Assembly (NCBI RefSeq): GCF_016008875.1
Contig: NZ_JADTQG010000022.1
Location: 1 to 64,000, forward strand
Reading direction: 5' to 3'
Length of the DNA stretch: 64,000 nucleotides
Source of the DNA: Ectopseudomonas mendocina
Lineage (GTDB): Bacteria > Pseudomonadota > Gammaproteobacteria > Pseudomonadales > Pseudomonadaceae
Part shown: one piece after another, positions 1-9,033 of the stretch
How the letters are laid out: the number at the start of each line of letters is the position of its first letter
How positions within the stretch are numbered: the stretch's first letter is position 1
Notes under the pieces: generated by a model
Databases searched by the model: none
What the model was told of the DNA's origin: nothing
What the model saw: only the letters and a program-made list of their open reading frames with translations
Program-made: the position numbers and the translations under genes

Positions 1-115
1 CAACACTGCGGGCACTGCACGGGATGCGGTCACAGCGGTACGTGGCTTCGCACCTTGGATTGAGCTGACAGGCTTCGCGAGCAGAGCTTGCTCCTACAGG
101 TTCAGGTTGGACTAA

Positions 116-142
116 TAAAAAGGCCACCTCGAAGGTGGCCTT
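116..142 (-). terminator. Rho-independent terminator of queD
   Basis: A 9-bp perfect stem (120-128 pairing with 134-142) is followed, read on the minus strand, by a run of T. It lies 19 bases past the queD stop. Bases 1-115 show no gene or other structure I can support. Confidence 0.8.
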
Positions 143-160
143 GGTATTTCTGTTGGTTGA

Positions 161-517
161 TCAGTCACCGCGGTATTCGCAGCCGCTGGTGCAGGTTTCG
201 TGGATGCGCACGCGTGACAGCTCCGGCAGCAATGGTTTGACCTGCTGCCAGATCCACTTGGCCAGCACTTCGCTGGTGGGGTTTTCCAGGCCGGGGATGT
301 CGTTCAGGTAGTTGTGGTCGAGCTGCTCATAGATCGGCTTGAAGATCGCCTTGATCTCGGAGAAGTCGCGAATCCAGCCGGTATAAGGGTCGACTTCACC
401 TTCGATATAGATGGCGACTCGGAAGGAGTGGCCATGCAGGCGGCCGCATTTATGGCCTTGCGGTACGTGTGGCAGGCGGTGGGCCGCCTCGAAGATGAAC
501 TCTTTGAACAATTCCAC
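161..517 (-). CDS. queD: 6-carboxy-5,6,7,8-tetrahydropterin synthase QueD
   Basis: QueD converts dihydroneopterin triphosphate to 6-carboxytetrahydropterin, an early cytosolic step of queuosine/7-deazaguanine synthesis. The 118-residue length is normal for the family. The zinc histidines are visible at H13, H28 and H30, the catalytic cysteine at C24 in a CGRLHGH motif, and the late HET...CEY segment carries the acidic residue of the active site. The ATG is the first in frame and gives a complete N-terminus. The gene stands alone, with its own terminator just downstream. The assignment is secure; nothing unusual is seen. Confidence 0.95.
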   Translation of the reverse strand: MELFKEFIFEAAHRLPHVPQGHKCGRLHGHSFRVAIYIEGEVDPYTGWIRDFSEIKAIFKPIYEQLDHNYLNDIPGLENPTSEVLAKWIWQQVKPLLPELSRVRIHETCTSGCEYRGD

Positions 518-629
518 TGAACAGCGCTCGTGTAGAGGATTGCGCCTGATTGGCGTGAGCGGCGCAGTTTATCAGGTCTGGTCCCGATAGCCGCCTTGTC
601 ATATCCGCTCTACAGGTTGAGTGCGTTCA

Positions 630-1709
630 TCAAAGCGGTTGCAGACGCTCTGCCAGGCGGCCGTTTTCGACCAGTTCGAGAAATTCGTCACCGAGCCGTG
701 CGCTCTCGGCCATAGCCTGGCGCCAGTAACGCTCGCGTCCATCGTCATTGCCCAGGTAGCGCTTGAAGTCGGTACGATCCGGCAGTTTTCCATGTGGCAG
801 GCGCGCCAGGTACTCCCGTGAAGGAGCAACCAGCAGTGCATTCTGCAGGCGCGTACGGTCGCCACGGCGCCAGGGCATGCTCTTGTCGAACCAGCCCGGT
901 ATCACGCGATCAGTGAAGTGCGGGTAGAGGACTATATCGTTGCCGTCGTAGGGCAGGTCGAGGTGGTAGTCGAGTAGGCCGCCATCGCGATAGGCGCCTG
1001 GCTCCAGCCCCGGTATTTCGCGAATCGCTTCCATCACCATGGGAATAGAGCCTGATGCCAGCAGGGCGTGACGCAGGTTCTCCGCGGTCAACGCGTGGAA
1101 GTGCGAACGGAAGTCGTTGAGTTGCGCCAAGGGTGGCGCCTGCCGCGCATCATGCAGGATCACCCGATCGAAATGTCGACCCAGGCGTTGGCGGGCCAGC
1201 AAGTTGTTGCCTATCACCGATGACAGGCCGAGGCTCAGTTTGCCGCGATGATCGTGCTGCAGCAGGCCGTGGCTCTTCACCACCACGATATGCAGGCGAT
1301 AGTGCGGGTTGGCGATGATGGCTGCGTCTTGGCCTGCGAGCAGCTCGTTGAGCATCTGCCGACAACTGCCCGATACGTCTGCCATGCTCACGCCTTTGGC
1401 GAAGCGCTGAGAGGTATATAGCTCGCCGAGCCGTCGAATGCCCGCGGCCGGATCGGGCAGACAGGCGCTGGCGAAGCGCCAGGAACCAATCGAGGCACCG
1501 ATCAGGGCGCGCTCGCGTGGCGCCCGGGGCAGCCAGTCAGCGAACAGTGCGAGATCCAGTCCCTGAATACCGATTCCCTTGGGGCCGCCTGCCGCGCCAG
1601 GCAGGATGCCAACGTCTGCCGGGCTCAGGCCATCCTGGCGAATTCTTGCCATGGCTCTGGGGCCGGCCTTGAGTGTCAGGGCAGGGGATTTGATATGGAT
1701 CGCGCTCAT
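630..1709 (-). CDS. Patatin-like phospholipase
   Basis: This is a 359-residue patatin-family lipid acyl hydrolase (Ser-Asp dyad). The oxyanion-hole motif GGPKG is at about residues 41-45 and the nucleophile elbow GASIG at about 71-75 (Ser73). A later YRDGGLLDY segment supplies the catalytic Asp in a DGG motif. There is no signal peptide or obvious membrane segment, so it is probably cytoplasmic. The start is supported by a strong AAGGAGG Shine-Dalgarno sequence a few bases upstream. The substrate is unknown. It is a second patatin type, unrelated in layout to the membrane-bearing one at 40.6-42.6 kb. Confidence 0.88.
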   Translation of the reverse strand: MSAIHIKSPALTLKAGPRAMARIRQDGLSPADVGILPGAAGGPKGIGIQGLDLALFADWLPRAPRERALIGASIGSWRFASACLPDPAAGIRRLGELYTSQRFAKGVSMADVSGSCRQMLNELLAGQDAAIIANPHYRLHIVVVKSHGLLQHDHRGKLSLGLSSVIGNNLLARQRLGRHFDRVILHDARQAPPLAQLNDFRSHFHALTAENLRHALLASGSIPMVMEAIREIPGLEPGAYRDGGLLDYHLDLPYDGNDIVLYPHFTDRVIPGWFDKSMPWRRGDRTRLQNALLVAPSREYLARLPHGKLPDRTDFKRYLGNDDGRERYWRQAMAESARLGDEFLELVENGRLAERLQPL

Positions 1710-1853
1710 CGATGCCTCCTTTCGAACAGGCGATTATAGAGCGCTGATTGAGCAGGCCAAGCCACTTCACGCGTGAATGACGCAAGTGAATTCAGCTTGA
1801 ATTAAGTGCCTGGGCCTAGAGTGGGAGTCACTGATTCACTGCTGGAGAACCCC

Positions 1854-2162
1854 ATGAAACGATTGCTCAGCCTTGCGGCACTTGCCACCCTTGTCAGCGC
1901 CGCTACCATTGCCCAGGCGCGTGATCTCGGCCCGGACGAAGCTATGCGTCTGCGCGATGCCGGTACCATCAAGTCCTTCGAACAGCTCAATGAAGCCGCC
2001 GTCGCTCAGCACCCAGGCGCGCGCATCGAGGAAACCGAGCTGGAAGATGAATATGGCCGCTATGTCTATCAAATGGAACTGCGCGACGCTCAAGGCGTGA
2101 AATGGGACCTGGAGCTGGACGCCAGCACCGGGGAAATTCTCAAGAACCACCAGGACGATTGA
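1854..2162 (+). CDS. Small periplasmic PepSY-domain protein (first of two)
   Basis: This 102-residue protein has a Sec signal peptide (about residues 1-21, ending AQA) followed by a single PepSY-type domain: a DLGPDEAMRLRDAG helix, an acidic strand EETELEDE, then DLELDASTGEIL. The start at 1854 rather than upstream in the same frame is chosen because it opens the signal peptide and has GGAG about 8 bases before it. Its TGA overlaps the ATG of the next gene, so it is translationally coupled to a paralogue and to a two-component system. PepSY domains are often proposed to bind or inhibit; here a sensory accessory role is inference. Confidence 0.85.
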   Translation: MKRLLSLAALATLVSAATIAQARDLGPDEAMRLRDAGTIKSFEQLNEAAVAQHPGARIEETELEDEYGRYVYQMELRDAQGVKWDLELDASTGEILKNHQDD

Positions 2163-2476
2163 TGAAGTTTCAACGTACCACCGCGCTGTTACTGGTGCTG
2201 GCCTGTGGTTTTGCCAGCGTCCCAGGCATTGCGCGTGACCTCGACCAGGATGAGGCCCTGCGCTTGCGCCGTGAGGGCATCATCATGCCGTTCGAGCAAT
2301 TAATGCAGCACATCGGCAAGGCATATCCCGGCTCCACGCTGCTCGAGGCGGAGCTGGAGGAGGAAGACGGCGTGCTGGTCTATGAAGTCGAGATTCTGAC
2401 CACCTCGGGCGTGGTGCGCGAGCTGGAACTGGATGCCCGCAACGGCAATATTCTGAAGGATGAGGAAGACGACTGA
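2162..2476 (+). CDS. Small periplasmic PepSY-domain protein (second of two)
   Basis: This 104-residue protein is paralogous to its upstream neighbour: signal peptide to about residue 25, DQDEALRLRREG helix, acidic run LEAELEEEDG, and an ELELDARNGNIL C-terminal motif. It starts inside the stop codon of the preceding gene and its own TGA overlaps the ATG of the response regulator (TGATG both times), so all four genes form one tightly coupled operon. The very acidic segments and tail (DEEDD) could bind cations, which would suit a metal-sensing role, but that is inference. Confidence 0.85.
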   Translation: MKFQRTTALLLVLACGFASVPGIARDLDQDEALRLRREGIIMPFEQLMQHIGKAYPGSTLLEAELEEEDGVLVYEVEILTTSGVVRELELDARNGNILKDEEDD

Positions 2477-3144
2477 TGCGCCTGTTGCTGGTGGAAGATC
2501 ATGTACCCCTGGCCGACGAACTGACCGCCAGCCTGACTCGCCAGGGTTACGCCGTGGATTGGCTGGCCGATGGGCGTGACGCAGCCTATCAGGGCGCGAG
2601 CGAGCCTTATGACCTGATCATTCTCGACCTCGGTCTACCGGGCAAGCCGGGACTGGAGGTGCTGCAGGAGTGGCGCGCCGGCGGCCTGGCGACACCGGTG
2701 CTGGTGCTCACCGCGCGCGGCTCCTGGGCCGAGCGCATCGAGGGGCTGAAGGCCGGTGCCGACGACTACCTGACCAAACCCTTTCATCCCGAGGAGCTGG
2801 CTCTGCGCATTCAGGCGCTGTTGCGCCGCGCTCATGGCTTGGCCAACCAGCCGCAACTGGAAGCTGCCGGTCTGCAACTGGACGAGAGCCGCCAGTGCGT
2901 GACTTCGGGTGGCGAGGCCGTCGACCTGACCGCTGCCGAGTTTCGTCTCCTGCGCTATTTCATGCTGCATCCCGGCCAAATCCTCTCCAAAAGTCATCTT
3001 GCCGACCACCTGTATGACGGCGAGACCGAGCGAGACTCCAATGTCATCGAAGTGCACGTCAATCGCCTGCGCGGCAAACTCGGACGCAATGTGATCGAGA
3101 CGCGGCGCGGGCAGGGCTATCGCTTTACTGGAGAACAGGGTTGA
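2476..3144 (+). CDS. OmpR/PhoP-family response regulator
   Basis: This 222-residue DNA-binding response regulator has a receiver domain at about residues 1-112, with the acidic pocket E7/D8, phospho-acceptor D51 and conserved K101. A winged-helix Trans_reg_C domain follows (about 125-218, with DSNVIEVHVNRLRGKL). The start overlaps the preceding stop. The partner kinase follows with a 4-base overlap. Gene order (small PepSY proteins, OmpR regulator, PhoQ-like kinase) resembles metal or cation-responsive systems such as BqsRS/CarRS of P. aeruginosa; orthology is not established here. Confidence 0.93.
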   Translation: MRLLLVEDHVPLADELTASLTRQGYAVDWLADGRDAAYQGASEPYDLIILDLGLPGKPGLEVLQEWRAGGLATPVLVLTARGSWAERIEGLKAGADDYLTKPFHPEELALRIQALLRRAHGLANQPQLEAAGLQLDESRQCVTSGGEAVDLTAAEFRLLRYFMLHPGQILSKSHLADHLYDGETERDSNVIEVHVNRLRGKLGRNVIETRRGQGYRFTGEQG

Positions 3145-4454
3145 AGTCCATTCAGCGTCGGCTCGGCATTGGCCTGGCGGCGACGCTGTTGCTGGTTGGA
3201 TTGGTTCTGGCGCAGGCTAGCCTCTGGGTGTTCGACCGCGGCCTGCGTGCCTATCTGGAAGAAGATCTGCGCGATGAAGCACAGGGACTGCTGGCAGCGC
3301 TGGTGCGCGGGCCTTCAGGTCTGCAACTGGATGAGCGACGCCTCGATCCCTCGTTCCAGCGGCAATTCTCCGGGCATTACTTTCGTATCGATTTTTCCGA
3401 CCGCAGCTGGCGGTCGCGCTCGCTGTGGGATCGTGAGTTGCTCAAACCCAATGGCGCCGGCATGCAGGCCGAGCTGGGCGACGGGCCGCAAGGTCAACTG
3501 CTGTTGATCTACCGCGCCGATTACCGCCGCTATGGCGAAAATCTGTCGATCAGCGTGGCACAGGACTACCAACCGATTCTGCAGAGCTTTCGCCGTATGC
3601 AGTGGGTTGGTCTTGGACTGGGAGGTGCCGCATTGCTGCTGATCCTGGTGGCGCAGCGTTATACCGTGCACCGGGCGTTGCGCCCGCTGGAGCAAGTGCG
3701 TCAGCAGATCGTGCAATTGCAGCAGGGCAGGCGTACCGAGCTGGATGCCGAAGTGCCCGAGGAGCTGGAATCGCTGGTAGCGCAGATTAACCACCTGTTG
3801 GCGCATACCGAAGACACGCTCAAGCGCTCGCGTAATGCACTGGGCAACCTCGGCCATGCGCTGAAAACCCCGTTGGCGGTGCTGATCAGCCTGGCCGGCC
3901 GCGAGGAGATGGCCGCCCATCCGGCGTTGCGTGCGAGCATGCGCGAGCAACTGGAGCAGATCGAGCAACGTCTGAGCCGCGAGCTTGGGCGTGCGCGTCT
4001 GGCCGGCGAGGTGCTGCCGGGGGCGCGTTTCGATTGCGCGCAGGAGTTGCCGGGACTATTCGCTACCTTGTCGATGATTCATGACCGTGGCCTGAGTCTG
4101 GATTGGCAGGCGCCGGCGGGGTTGGTTCTGCCGCGTGACCGTGAGGACTTGCTGGAGCTGCTCGGCAACCTGCTGGACAACGCCTGCAAATGGGCCGATC
4201 AGCGCGTGCAACTGACGGTGGAGGAGAGCGCCGAGGGCTATCGACTATATGTCGATGACGACGGCCCCGGCATCGATGCCGAACGCCGCGAGGCCGTGCT
4301 TGGCCGCGGCACTCGCCTGGACGAACAGGTGGCGGGGCATGGCCTGGGGCTGGGTATCGTGCGCGATATCATCGAGGCCTGGAACGGCCGTGTCGAGTTG
4401 CAGAACAGCCCCTTGGGTGGGCTGCGGGTGATGGTCAGCTTGCCCCGGCGTTGA
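3141..4454 (+). CDS. PhoQ-like sensor histidine kinase
   Basis: This 437-residue inner-membrane kinase begins with a TTG codon that overlaps the regulator stop. TM1 is at about residues 10-30, a periplasmic sensor of about 120 residues follows, TM2 is at about 154-172, then a HAMP-like linker. The DHp helix has the phospho-acceptor H239 in GHALKTPLAVL, the PhoQ-type H-box. The ATPase domain has an N box (NLLDNACKWA), G1 (DDDGPGID) and G2 (GHGLGLGIV). It should phosphorylate the regulator encoded upstream. The signal is unknown; the linked acidic PepSY proteins make a cation or envelope signal plausible. Confidence 0.92.
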   Translation: MKSIQRRLGIGLAATLLLVGLVLAQASLWVFDRGLRAYLEEDLRDEAQGLLAALVRGPSGLQLDERRLDPSFQRQFSGHYFRIDFSDRSWRSRSLWDRELLKPNGAGMQAELGDGPQGQLLLIYRADYRRYGENLSISVAQDYQPILQSFRRMQWVGLGLGGAALLLILVAQRYTVHRALRPLEQVRQQIVQLQQGRRTELDAEVPEELESLVAQINHLLAHTEDTLKRSRNALGNLGHALKTPLAVLISLAGREEMAAHPALRASMREQLEQIEQRLSRELGRARLAGEVLPGARFDCAQELPGLFATLSMIHDRGLSLDWQAPAGLVLPRDREDLLELLGNLLDNACKWADQRVQLTVEESAEGYRLYVDDDGPGIDAERREAVLGRGTRLDEQVAGHGLGLGIVRDIIEAWNGRVELQNSPLGGLRVMVSLPRR

Positions 4455-4496
4455 GCTGAGGCCGAGTTCATGGCCTTGCGCCGGGCGAGTCATCGC

Positions 4497-4570
4497 TGGT
4501 GGGTTACGCGGCGCGATAAGTTCGCTGGCGTCTGCAAACGCAGTGTTCAGCGCCGCTAACCCACCCTACG
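4497..4570. repeat. Dispersed palindromic (REP-like) repeat
   Basis: Two arms, GGTGGGTTACGCGGCGC and GCGCCGCTAACCCACCC, are near-perfect inverse complements around a central 35-base loop. The copy lies between the kinase gene and the FMN reductase. A second element of similar design, with different arm sequence, sits at 39496-39571. This is a typical intergenic repeat of Pseudomonas and could also act as a convergent mRNA end. Confidence 0.7.
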
Positions 4571-4589
4571 GGACGTGCAAGACGATCCC

Positions 4590-5186
4590 TTACATGCCGT
4601 TGGTGAAGGCCGGATTGTCGAAGCTGATCGCTGCGCGCACCGGCTGCAAGGCATGGCCGTAACGCACCAGTACGTCGAGCGCATAGTCGATGCGCGCGCG
4701 GATTCGCTCATCGGCGTCATCAACCGGTTGCGGACCGTTCAGAACCTTCTCGACCTGGCGCACGATCAGGTGCTCCGGCAGATAGCACAGGCGGCAGTTC
4801 TTGTAGCTGGAGGCGCGCAGTTCACCGATGGGATAGGCGCCGCCAATGCCGGAGGAAACGCCAACCAGCAGGCCGGGTTTATGCGCAAGCTCGGCCTTGC
4901 TGGCGTAGATGAAGAAGTTCTTGATCGCCGGACAGGCCATGCCGTTCCACTCCGGCGCGATGATCACTACCGCATCGGCGGCAGCCAGTTGCTGCTGATA
5001 CATGGCCCAGGGGCCGGCATCTTCCGCCGGCCAGAGCGGCAGTGGGGCTAGGCCCAGATCGATGATGGTGCTGGTGTCCTGAGTAGTTTGGCCCATCTCG
5101 ATCATGCGCTGACGTAGTACGCGAGCGACCTTTCCCGATTGGCTGTTGTTACGGCTAGAGCCGGCGACCAAGGCGATATTGAGCAT
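4590..5186 (-). CDS. NADPH-dependent FMN reductase family protein
   Basis: This 198-residue flavodoxin-fold protein starts with the FMN phosphate-binding loop VAGSSRNNSQSGKVA (about residues 7-21) and has the conserved APEWNGMACPAIKNF segment near residues 78-92 that contacts the isoalloxazine ring in this family. It should reduce FMN or a quinone/azo substrate with NAD(P)H; the true substrate cannot be read. It is a single gene, preceded on the same strand by the terminator of the chemoreceptor gene, so it likely has its own promoter. Confidence 0.85.
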   Translation of the reverse strand: MLNIALVAGSSRNNSQSGKVARVLRQRMIEMGQTTQDTSTIIDLGLAPLPLWPAEDAGPWAMYQQQLAAADAVVIIAPEWNGMACPAIKNFFIYASKAELAHKPGLLVGVSSGIGGAYPIGELRASSYKNCRLCYLPEHLIVRQVEKVLNGPQPVDDADERIRARIDYALDVLVRYGHALQPVRAAISFDNPAFTNGM

Positions 5187-5195
5187 GCTGCTTCC

Positions 5196-5233
5196 CCAAA
5201 AAAGAACGCAGGCTAGGCGATTGCCTGCCTGCG
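5196..5233 (-). terminator. Rho-independent terminator of chemoreceptor gene
   Basis: Read on the minus strand, a bulged hairpin (7-bp stem 5227-5233/5207-5213 plus 4-bp inner stem) is followed by a T-rich run. It lies 40 bases past the stop of the chemoreceptor gene and just before the FMN reductase start. Confidence 0.75.
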
Positions 5234-5272
5234 CGGCAAGGGACGCGCTGCCAGATCAGGGATGATTTGGCG

Positions 5273-7417
5273 TCAAACACGGAACTGGTCCATCAGGCTC
5301 TGCTGGTGATTGGCCAGCCGGTTAAGGTTCTGGCTCACCTGTGCCGATTCATCTGCTTGTGCGGTGATGGCTTCGGTGACGTCGCGGATCGATGCAACGT
5401 TGCGGTTGATCTCCTCGGCCACCGAGCTCTGTTCCTCAGCGGCGCTGGCGATCTGCAGATTCATGTCGGTAATGGTGCTGACCGCCTGGCTGATGCGCTG
5501 CAGCGCGGCTACGGCCTGCTGCACCTGCTCGACGCTGCCCTGGGCCTGGCGATGACTGCTGTGCATGGTGCTGACAACCTCGCGGGTGCCGCTCTGCAGG
5601 CCTTCGATCACCTGGCGAATTTCCCCGACCGAATCCTGGGTGCGTTTGGCCAGGTTGCGCACTTCGTCGGCGACCACGGCAAAACCACGGCCGGCTTCAC
5701 CGGCGCGTGCGGCCTCGATGGCGGCGTTGAGAGCGAGAAGGTTGGTCTGCTCGGCAATCGAGCGAATCACTTCGAGCACCGAGCCGATCTGCTCGCTGCT
5801 GCTGGCCAGGCCTTCGACTTCCTGCATGGCCACGTTCATTTCATTGGCCAGCAGGTCGATGGTGCTGGTGGTGCGGTCGATCACCTGTTGGCCTTCGCGG
5901 CTGGCCTGGTCGGCGTTGCGCGCCGCTTCTGCAGCTTGTGCGGCGTTGTGCGCGACATCCTGCGCAGTGGCGCTCATCTCCTGGAAGGCGGTCGCCACCT
6001 GGTCGACTTCACGGTACTGCTGCTGCATGCCGGCGCTGGTCTGGCTGGCGATAGCCGCGGACTTGTCGGCGGTACCACGGGCATCGATCACGCTGCGCTT
6101 CACGTCGGCGATGATCGGCTGCAGTTTGTCGAGGAAGCGGTTGAACCAGCCGGCCAGTTCGCCCAGTTCATCCTGCCTGGCGTACTGCAGGCGGCGGGTC
6201 AGGTCGCCTTCGCCGCTGGCGATGTCCTTGAGCATGGCGGCTACGCCGAGAATCGGCCGTGTCACGCCGCGTGCGGTCAGCCACATCAGGACGAGCCCGG
6301 CCAGCCCGGCGACAAGGCCTATCAGCAGCGCTGCGAGGCTGTCGCTGGCGCGGTTCGCATCCAGTTGAGCGCCCAGTTTGGTCGCGCGCTCGAGCAGGAC
6401 GCTCTGAGGAACTTCAAGCAGAACTGTCCAGGGTTTGGACTCGGGAATCGGCTTGAAAGGGCTCAGTTCGCGGAGCATATCGCCATGCTTCAATTCGGCA
6501 GCGCTGCCGCTTTGAATCAGGCCGCGCAGTTCGTTGGCCTGATCCGGGAACGCGCGATCAACGGGCTGACTGAGCAGGCCCGCGTCACGGCTGTGCCCGG
6601 CAAGCAGCGCGCCGGGGCTGAAGATGCTGACGTGGCCTTGCCCGCTATACAGGTCACTGTTGGCCTCCTGACTGATTTGCTGCAGGCTGGCCAGGCTGAT
6701 ATCCACGCCCATCACGCCGATGATCTTGCCTTCGAGCTCCAGCGGGAAAGCGATGCTGGTCATCAACGTCCTTTGTCCGTCGACCTCGTCATAATATGGT
6801 TCCAGTACGCAGGGCTGGCGCGTTTCGCGCGGGCAGGTATACCAGGCGTTGTAGGCAATGCCGTTGTCACCGGGCGTGGTGTCGCCGAGCAATTCTTCGT
6901 TCATCGCCTCGGCTTCCAGCTGGCCGACGGTGGGCTGCGCCCAGTACAGGGCGAAGCGTCCGCGTTCATTGCTGCCGAGATCGGCTTGGTCGGCGAACAG
7001 CTCATCCTTGCCATCCAGAGCGTTGGGCTCGAACACCAAGTACAGGCCAAGCAGGGCAGGGTTGGCTTCCAGGCTGCTGCGTACCTGACGAGTCAGGTCC
7101 TCGCGCAGGTCGAACGCGTCAAGGAAGCGTTTCTCAGCCTGTTCGCGCAGGAACAGAATCTGCCGGGAAAATCCCTTGCCGTACTGATAGGCGTCCATGA
7201 AGTAGCGCTGAATGCGGATGGCCTGTAATTCGCTGCGCGCCTTCAGGCGCAGCTTGGCGCTTTCCTCGAGCATGCTGGAGCTGGCGTCGCGCACCAGGCT
7301 AGCGCTGCGGCTGGACTGATACTGCGAGGCGCCCACCAACAGGGTGACGATGGCGAGAAGACAGAGGCCGGCGAGCAGGGTGATCTTCCATTGGATCGAA
7401 AGACGACTGAACAGCAT
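5273..7417 (-). CDS. Methyl-accepting chemotaxis protein, double-Cache sensor
   Basis: This 714-residue membrane chemoreceptor has TM1 near residues 9-31, a large periplasmic domain of about 320 residues with Cache-type features (YFMDAYQYGKGFSR, LGLYLVFEPNALDG, MGVDISL), TM2 near residues 355-376, a HAMP domain (SGEGDLTRRL) and a cytoplasmic signalling domain. The hairpin tip contains the highly conserved IAEQTNLLALNAAIEAARAG. The ATG at 7417 has AAGGA 8 bases upstream; the same frame stays open further upstream but without coding character. It is divergent from a YuiF/NhaC-like transporter gene, so the ligand may be that transporter's substrate (inference). Confidence 0.93.
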   Translation of the reverse strand: MLFSRLSIQWKITLLAGLCLLAIVTLLVGASQYQSSRSASLVRDASSSMLEESAKLRLKARSELQAIRIQRYFMDAYQYGKGFSRQILFLREQAEKRFLDAFDLREDLTRQVRSSLEANPALLGLYLVFEPNALDGKDELFADQADLGSNERGRFALYWAQPTVGQLEAEAMNEELLGDTTPGDNGIAYNAWYTCPRETRQPCVLEPYYDEVDGQRTLMTSIAFPLELEGKIIGVMGVDISLASLQQISQEANSDLYSGQGHVSIFSPGALLAGHSRDAGLLSQPVDRAFPDQANELRGLIQSGSAAELKHGDMLRELSPFKPIPESKPWTVLLEVPQSVLLERATKLGAQLDANRASDSLAALLIGLVAGLAGLVLMWLTARGVTRPILGVAAMLKDIASGEGDLTRRLQYARQDELGELAGWFNRFLDKLQPIIADVKRSVIDARGTADKSAAIASQTSAGMQQQYREVDQVATAFQEMSATAQDVAHNAAQAAEAARNADQASREGQQVIDRTTSTIDLLANEMNVAMQEVEGLASSSEQIGSVLEVIRSIAEQTNLLALNAAIEAARAGEAGRGFAVVADEVRNLAKRTQDSVGEIRQVIEGLQSGTREVVSTMHSSHRQAQGSVEQVQQAVAALQRISQAVSTITDMNLQIASAAEEQSSVAEEINRNVASIRDVTEAITAQADESAQVSQNLNRLANHQQSLMDQFRV

Positions 7418-7600
7418 GGTGCGTTCCTTTCTACATGGACCAGTACGGTTATCGGTATGCGTCGGGCATTCTTGATCGATTAGTGTGCGCTCGGGATTGT
7501 GCACGCTTCGCTTTGAATTCTGAACGATCGTCGATTTTGACAGGATAGTCCGCATGCGGCACAGTACGCGGCTTTTTGCGTTATGCAGGTGGAATGCTCT

Positions 7601-8920
7601 ATGAACGCTGTAATCGCCGCGGTCGGCGTCATGCTGGTCCTCAGTCTCTGTCGCGTACACGTGGTCGTGGCACTGATCATCGGCGCACTGGCCGGCGGCC
7701 TGCTGGGCGGGCTGGGTATCGAAGGCACGCTGAAGGCGTTCAATCAGGGGCTGGGTGGCGGGGCTACGGTTGCACTGTCCTACGCACTGCTCGGTGCTTT
7801 CGCTGTTGCCATCGCCAAATCCGGCCTGGCGCATGCGCTAGCGGATCGCGCGCTGGCGCTGGTCGACAAGCAGCAGGACGGTAGGGGCGGGGCGTTGAAA
7901 TGGCTGCTGATCGCGTTGCTGCTGGCGGTCGCGATCTCCTCGCAGAACCTGCTGCCGATCCACATCGCCTTCATTCCGTTGCTGGTACCGCCGCTGCTCT
8001 ACGTGTTGAGCAAGTTGCAGCTCGACCGTCGTCTGATCGCCTGTGTGCTGACCTTCGGCCTGATCACGCCGTACATGTTTCTGCCGGTTGGCTTTGGCGG
8101 CATCTTCCTCAACGAGATCCTATTGGCCAACGTGGCCAAGTCAGGTGTCGATGTCACCGGTATCAGCATCACTCAGGCCATGGCCATTCCGGCGCTGGGC
8201 ATGCTCTTCGGCCTGCTCGTGGCGGTGCTGTTCAGTTATCGCGGCAAGCGCGTGTATGACCTGGAAAAGGTTGCACAGAGCGAGCGCGTGGATGCCCAGT
8301 ACAATCCGCTGAGCCTGCTGGTTGCGGGGCTGGCCATCGCCGCGGCTTTCGTCGTGCAGCTGTGGCTGGACTCGATGATCATCGGCGCGCTGGTCGGCTT
8401 CGTGATCTTCTCGGTATCCGGCGTGGTGCGCTGGAAAGAGGCGGATGGCCTGTTCACCGAAGGCATGAAGATGATGGCCATGATCGGCTTCATCATGATC
8501 GCCGCGGCCGGCTTCGCCGAGGTGATGAAGACCACCGGCGAGGTGCAGACACTGGTCGACAGCTCGGCAGCCTTGATCGGCCACGACAAGGCGGTCGGCG
8601 CGCTGCTGATGCTGCTGGTCGGGTTGCTGGTGACCATGGGCATCGGCTCTTCCTTTTCCACCATCCCGATCATTGCGGCGATCTTCGTGCCGCTTGGTGT
8701 GCAGCTGGGTTTCAGCCCGCTGGCCATCGTCTCCATCGTCGGGACTGCCGGCGCGCTGGGCGATGCCGGCTCACCGGCATCGGACTCCACCCTCGGGCCA
8801 ACCTCGGGGCTCAACGCCGATGGCCAGCACAACCACATCTGGGATAGCGTGGTGCCCACCTTCCTGCACTACAACCTGCCGCTGCTGGCGTTCGGCTGGG
8901 CGGCCGCTATGCTCCTGTAA
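7601..8920 (+). CDS. YuiF/NhaC-type Na+/H+ antiporter-family transporter
   Basis: This 439-residue polytopic inner-membrane protein of the ion-transporter superfamily has about 11-12 hydrophobic segments. Two symmetric pore regions are recognisable: SSQNLLPIHIAFIPLLVPPL near residue 120 and GIGSSFSTIPIIAAIFVPLG near residue 350. The GDAGSPASDSTLGPTSG motif near residue 390 is typical of this group. Some YuiF-like proteins are now thought to carry amino acids rather than protons, so substrate is open. The ATG at 7601 is preferred over 7583 because GGTGGA lies just before it. It sits between two chemoreceptor genes. Confidence 0.85.
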   Translation: MNAVIAAVGVMLVLSLCRVHVVVALIIGALAGGLLGGLGIEGTLKAFNQGLGGGATVALSYALLGAFAVAIAKSGLAHALADRALALVDKQQDGRGGALKWLLIALLLAVAISSQNLLPIHIAFIPLLVPPLLYVLSKLQLDRRLIACVLTFGLITPYMFLPVGFGGIFLNEILLANVAKSGVDVTGISITQAMAIPALGMLFGLLVAVLFSYRGKRVYDLEKVAQSERVDAQYNPLSLLVAGLAIAAAFVVQLWLDSMIIGALVGFVIFSVSGVVRWKEADGLFTEGMKMMAMIGFIMIAAAGFAEVMKTTGEVQTLVDSSAALIGHDKAVGALLMLLVGLLVTMGIGSSFSTIPIIAAIFVPLGVQLGFSPLAIVSIVGTAGALGDAGSPASDSTLGPTSGLNADGQHNHIWDSVVPTFLHYNLPLLAFGWAAAMLL

Positions 8921-8975
8921 AGGCGTGAATGCGCCGGATTAAGTTCTCGGCGCCTTGGGTCGCTTAATTCTTCCA

Positions 8976-9009
8976 CGGGGCTGCCGATATACCGGTAGCC
9001 CCGTTTTTT
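8976..9009 (+). terminator. Rho-independent terminator after the transporter
   Basis: A stem of about 11 bp (CGGGGCTGCCG with its near-perfect complement, one G-T pair) is followed by six T. It separates the transporter from the second chemoreceptor gene. Confidence 0.85.
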
Positions 9010-9033
9010 GTTCCGCATAAAAGGACAACAAGA

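Noticed and set aside
1854..4454. Assigning the two-component operon as BqsRS/CarRS
   Set aside because: Gene order is suggestive, but the RExxE iron motif described for BqsS is not seen in the sensor, so orthology is not claimed.
5267..7228. Long plus-strand open frame opposite the chemoreceptor gene
   Set aside because: It is an antisense shadow of a well-supported GC-rich gene; no family features and no ribosome-binding site.
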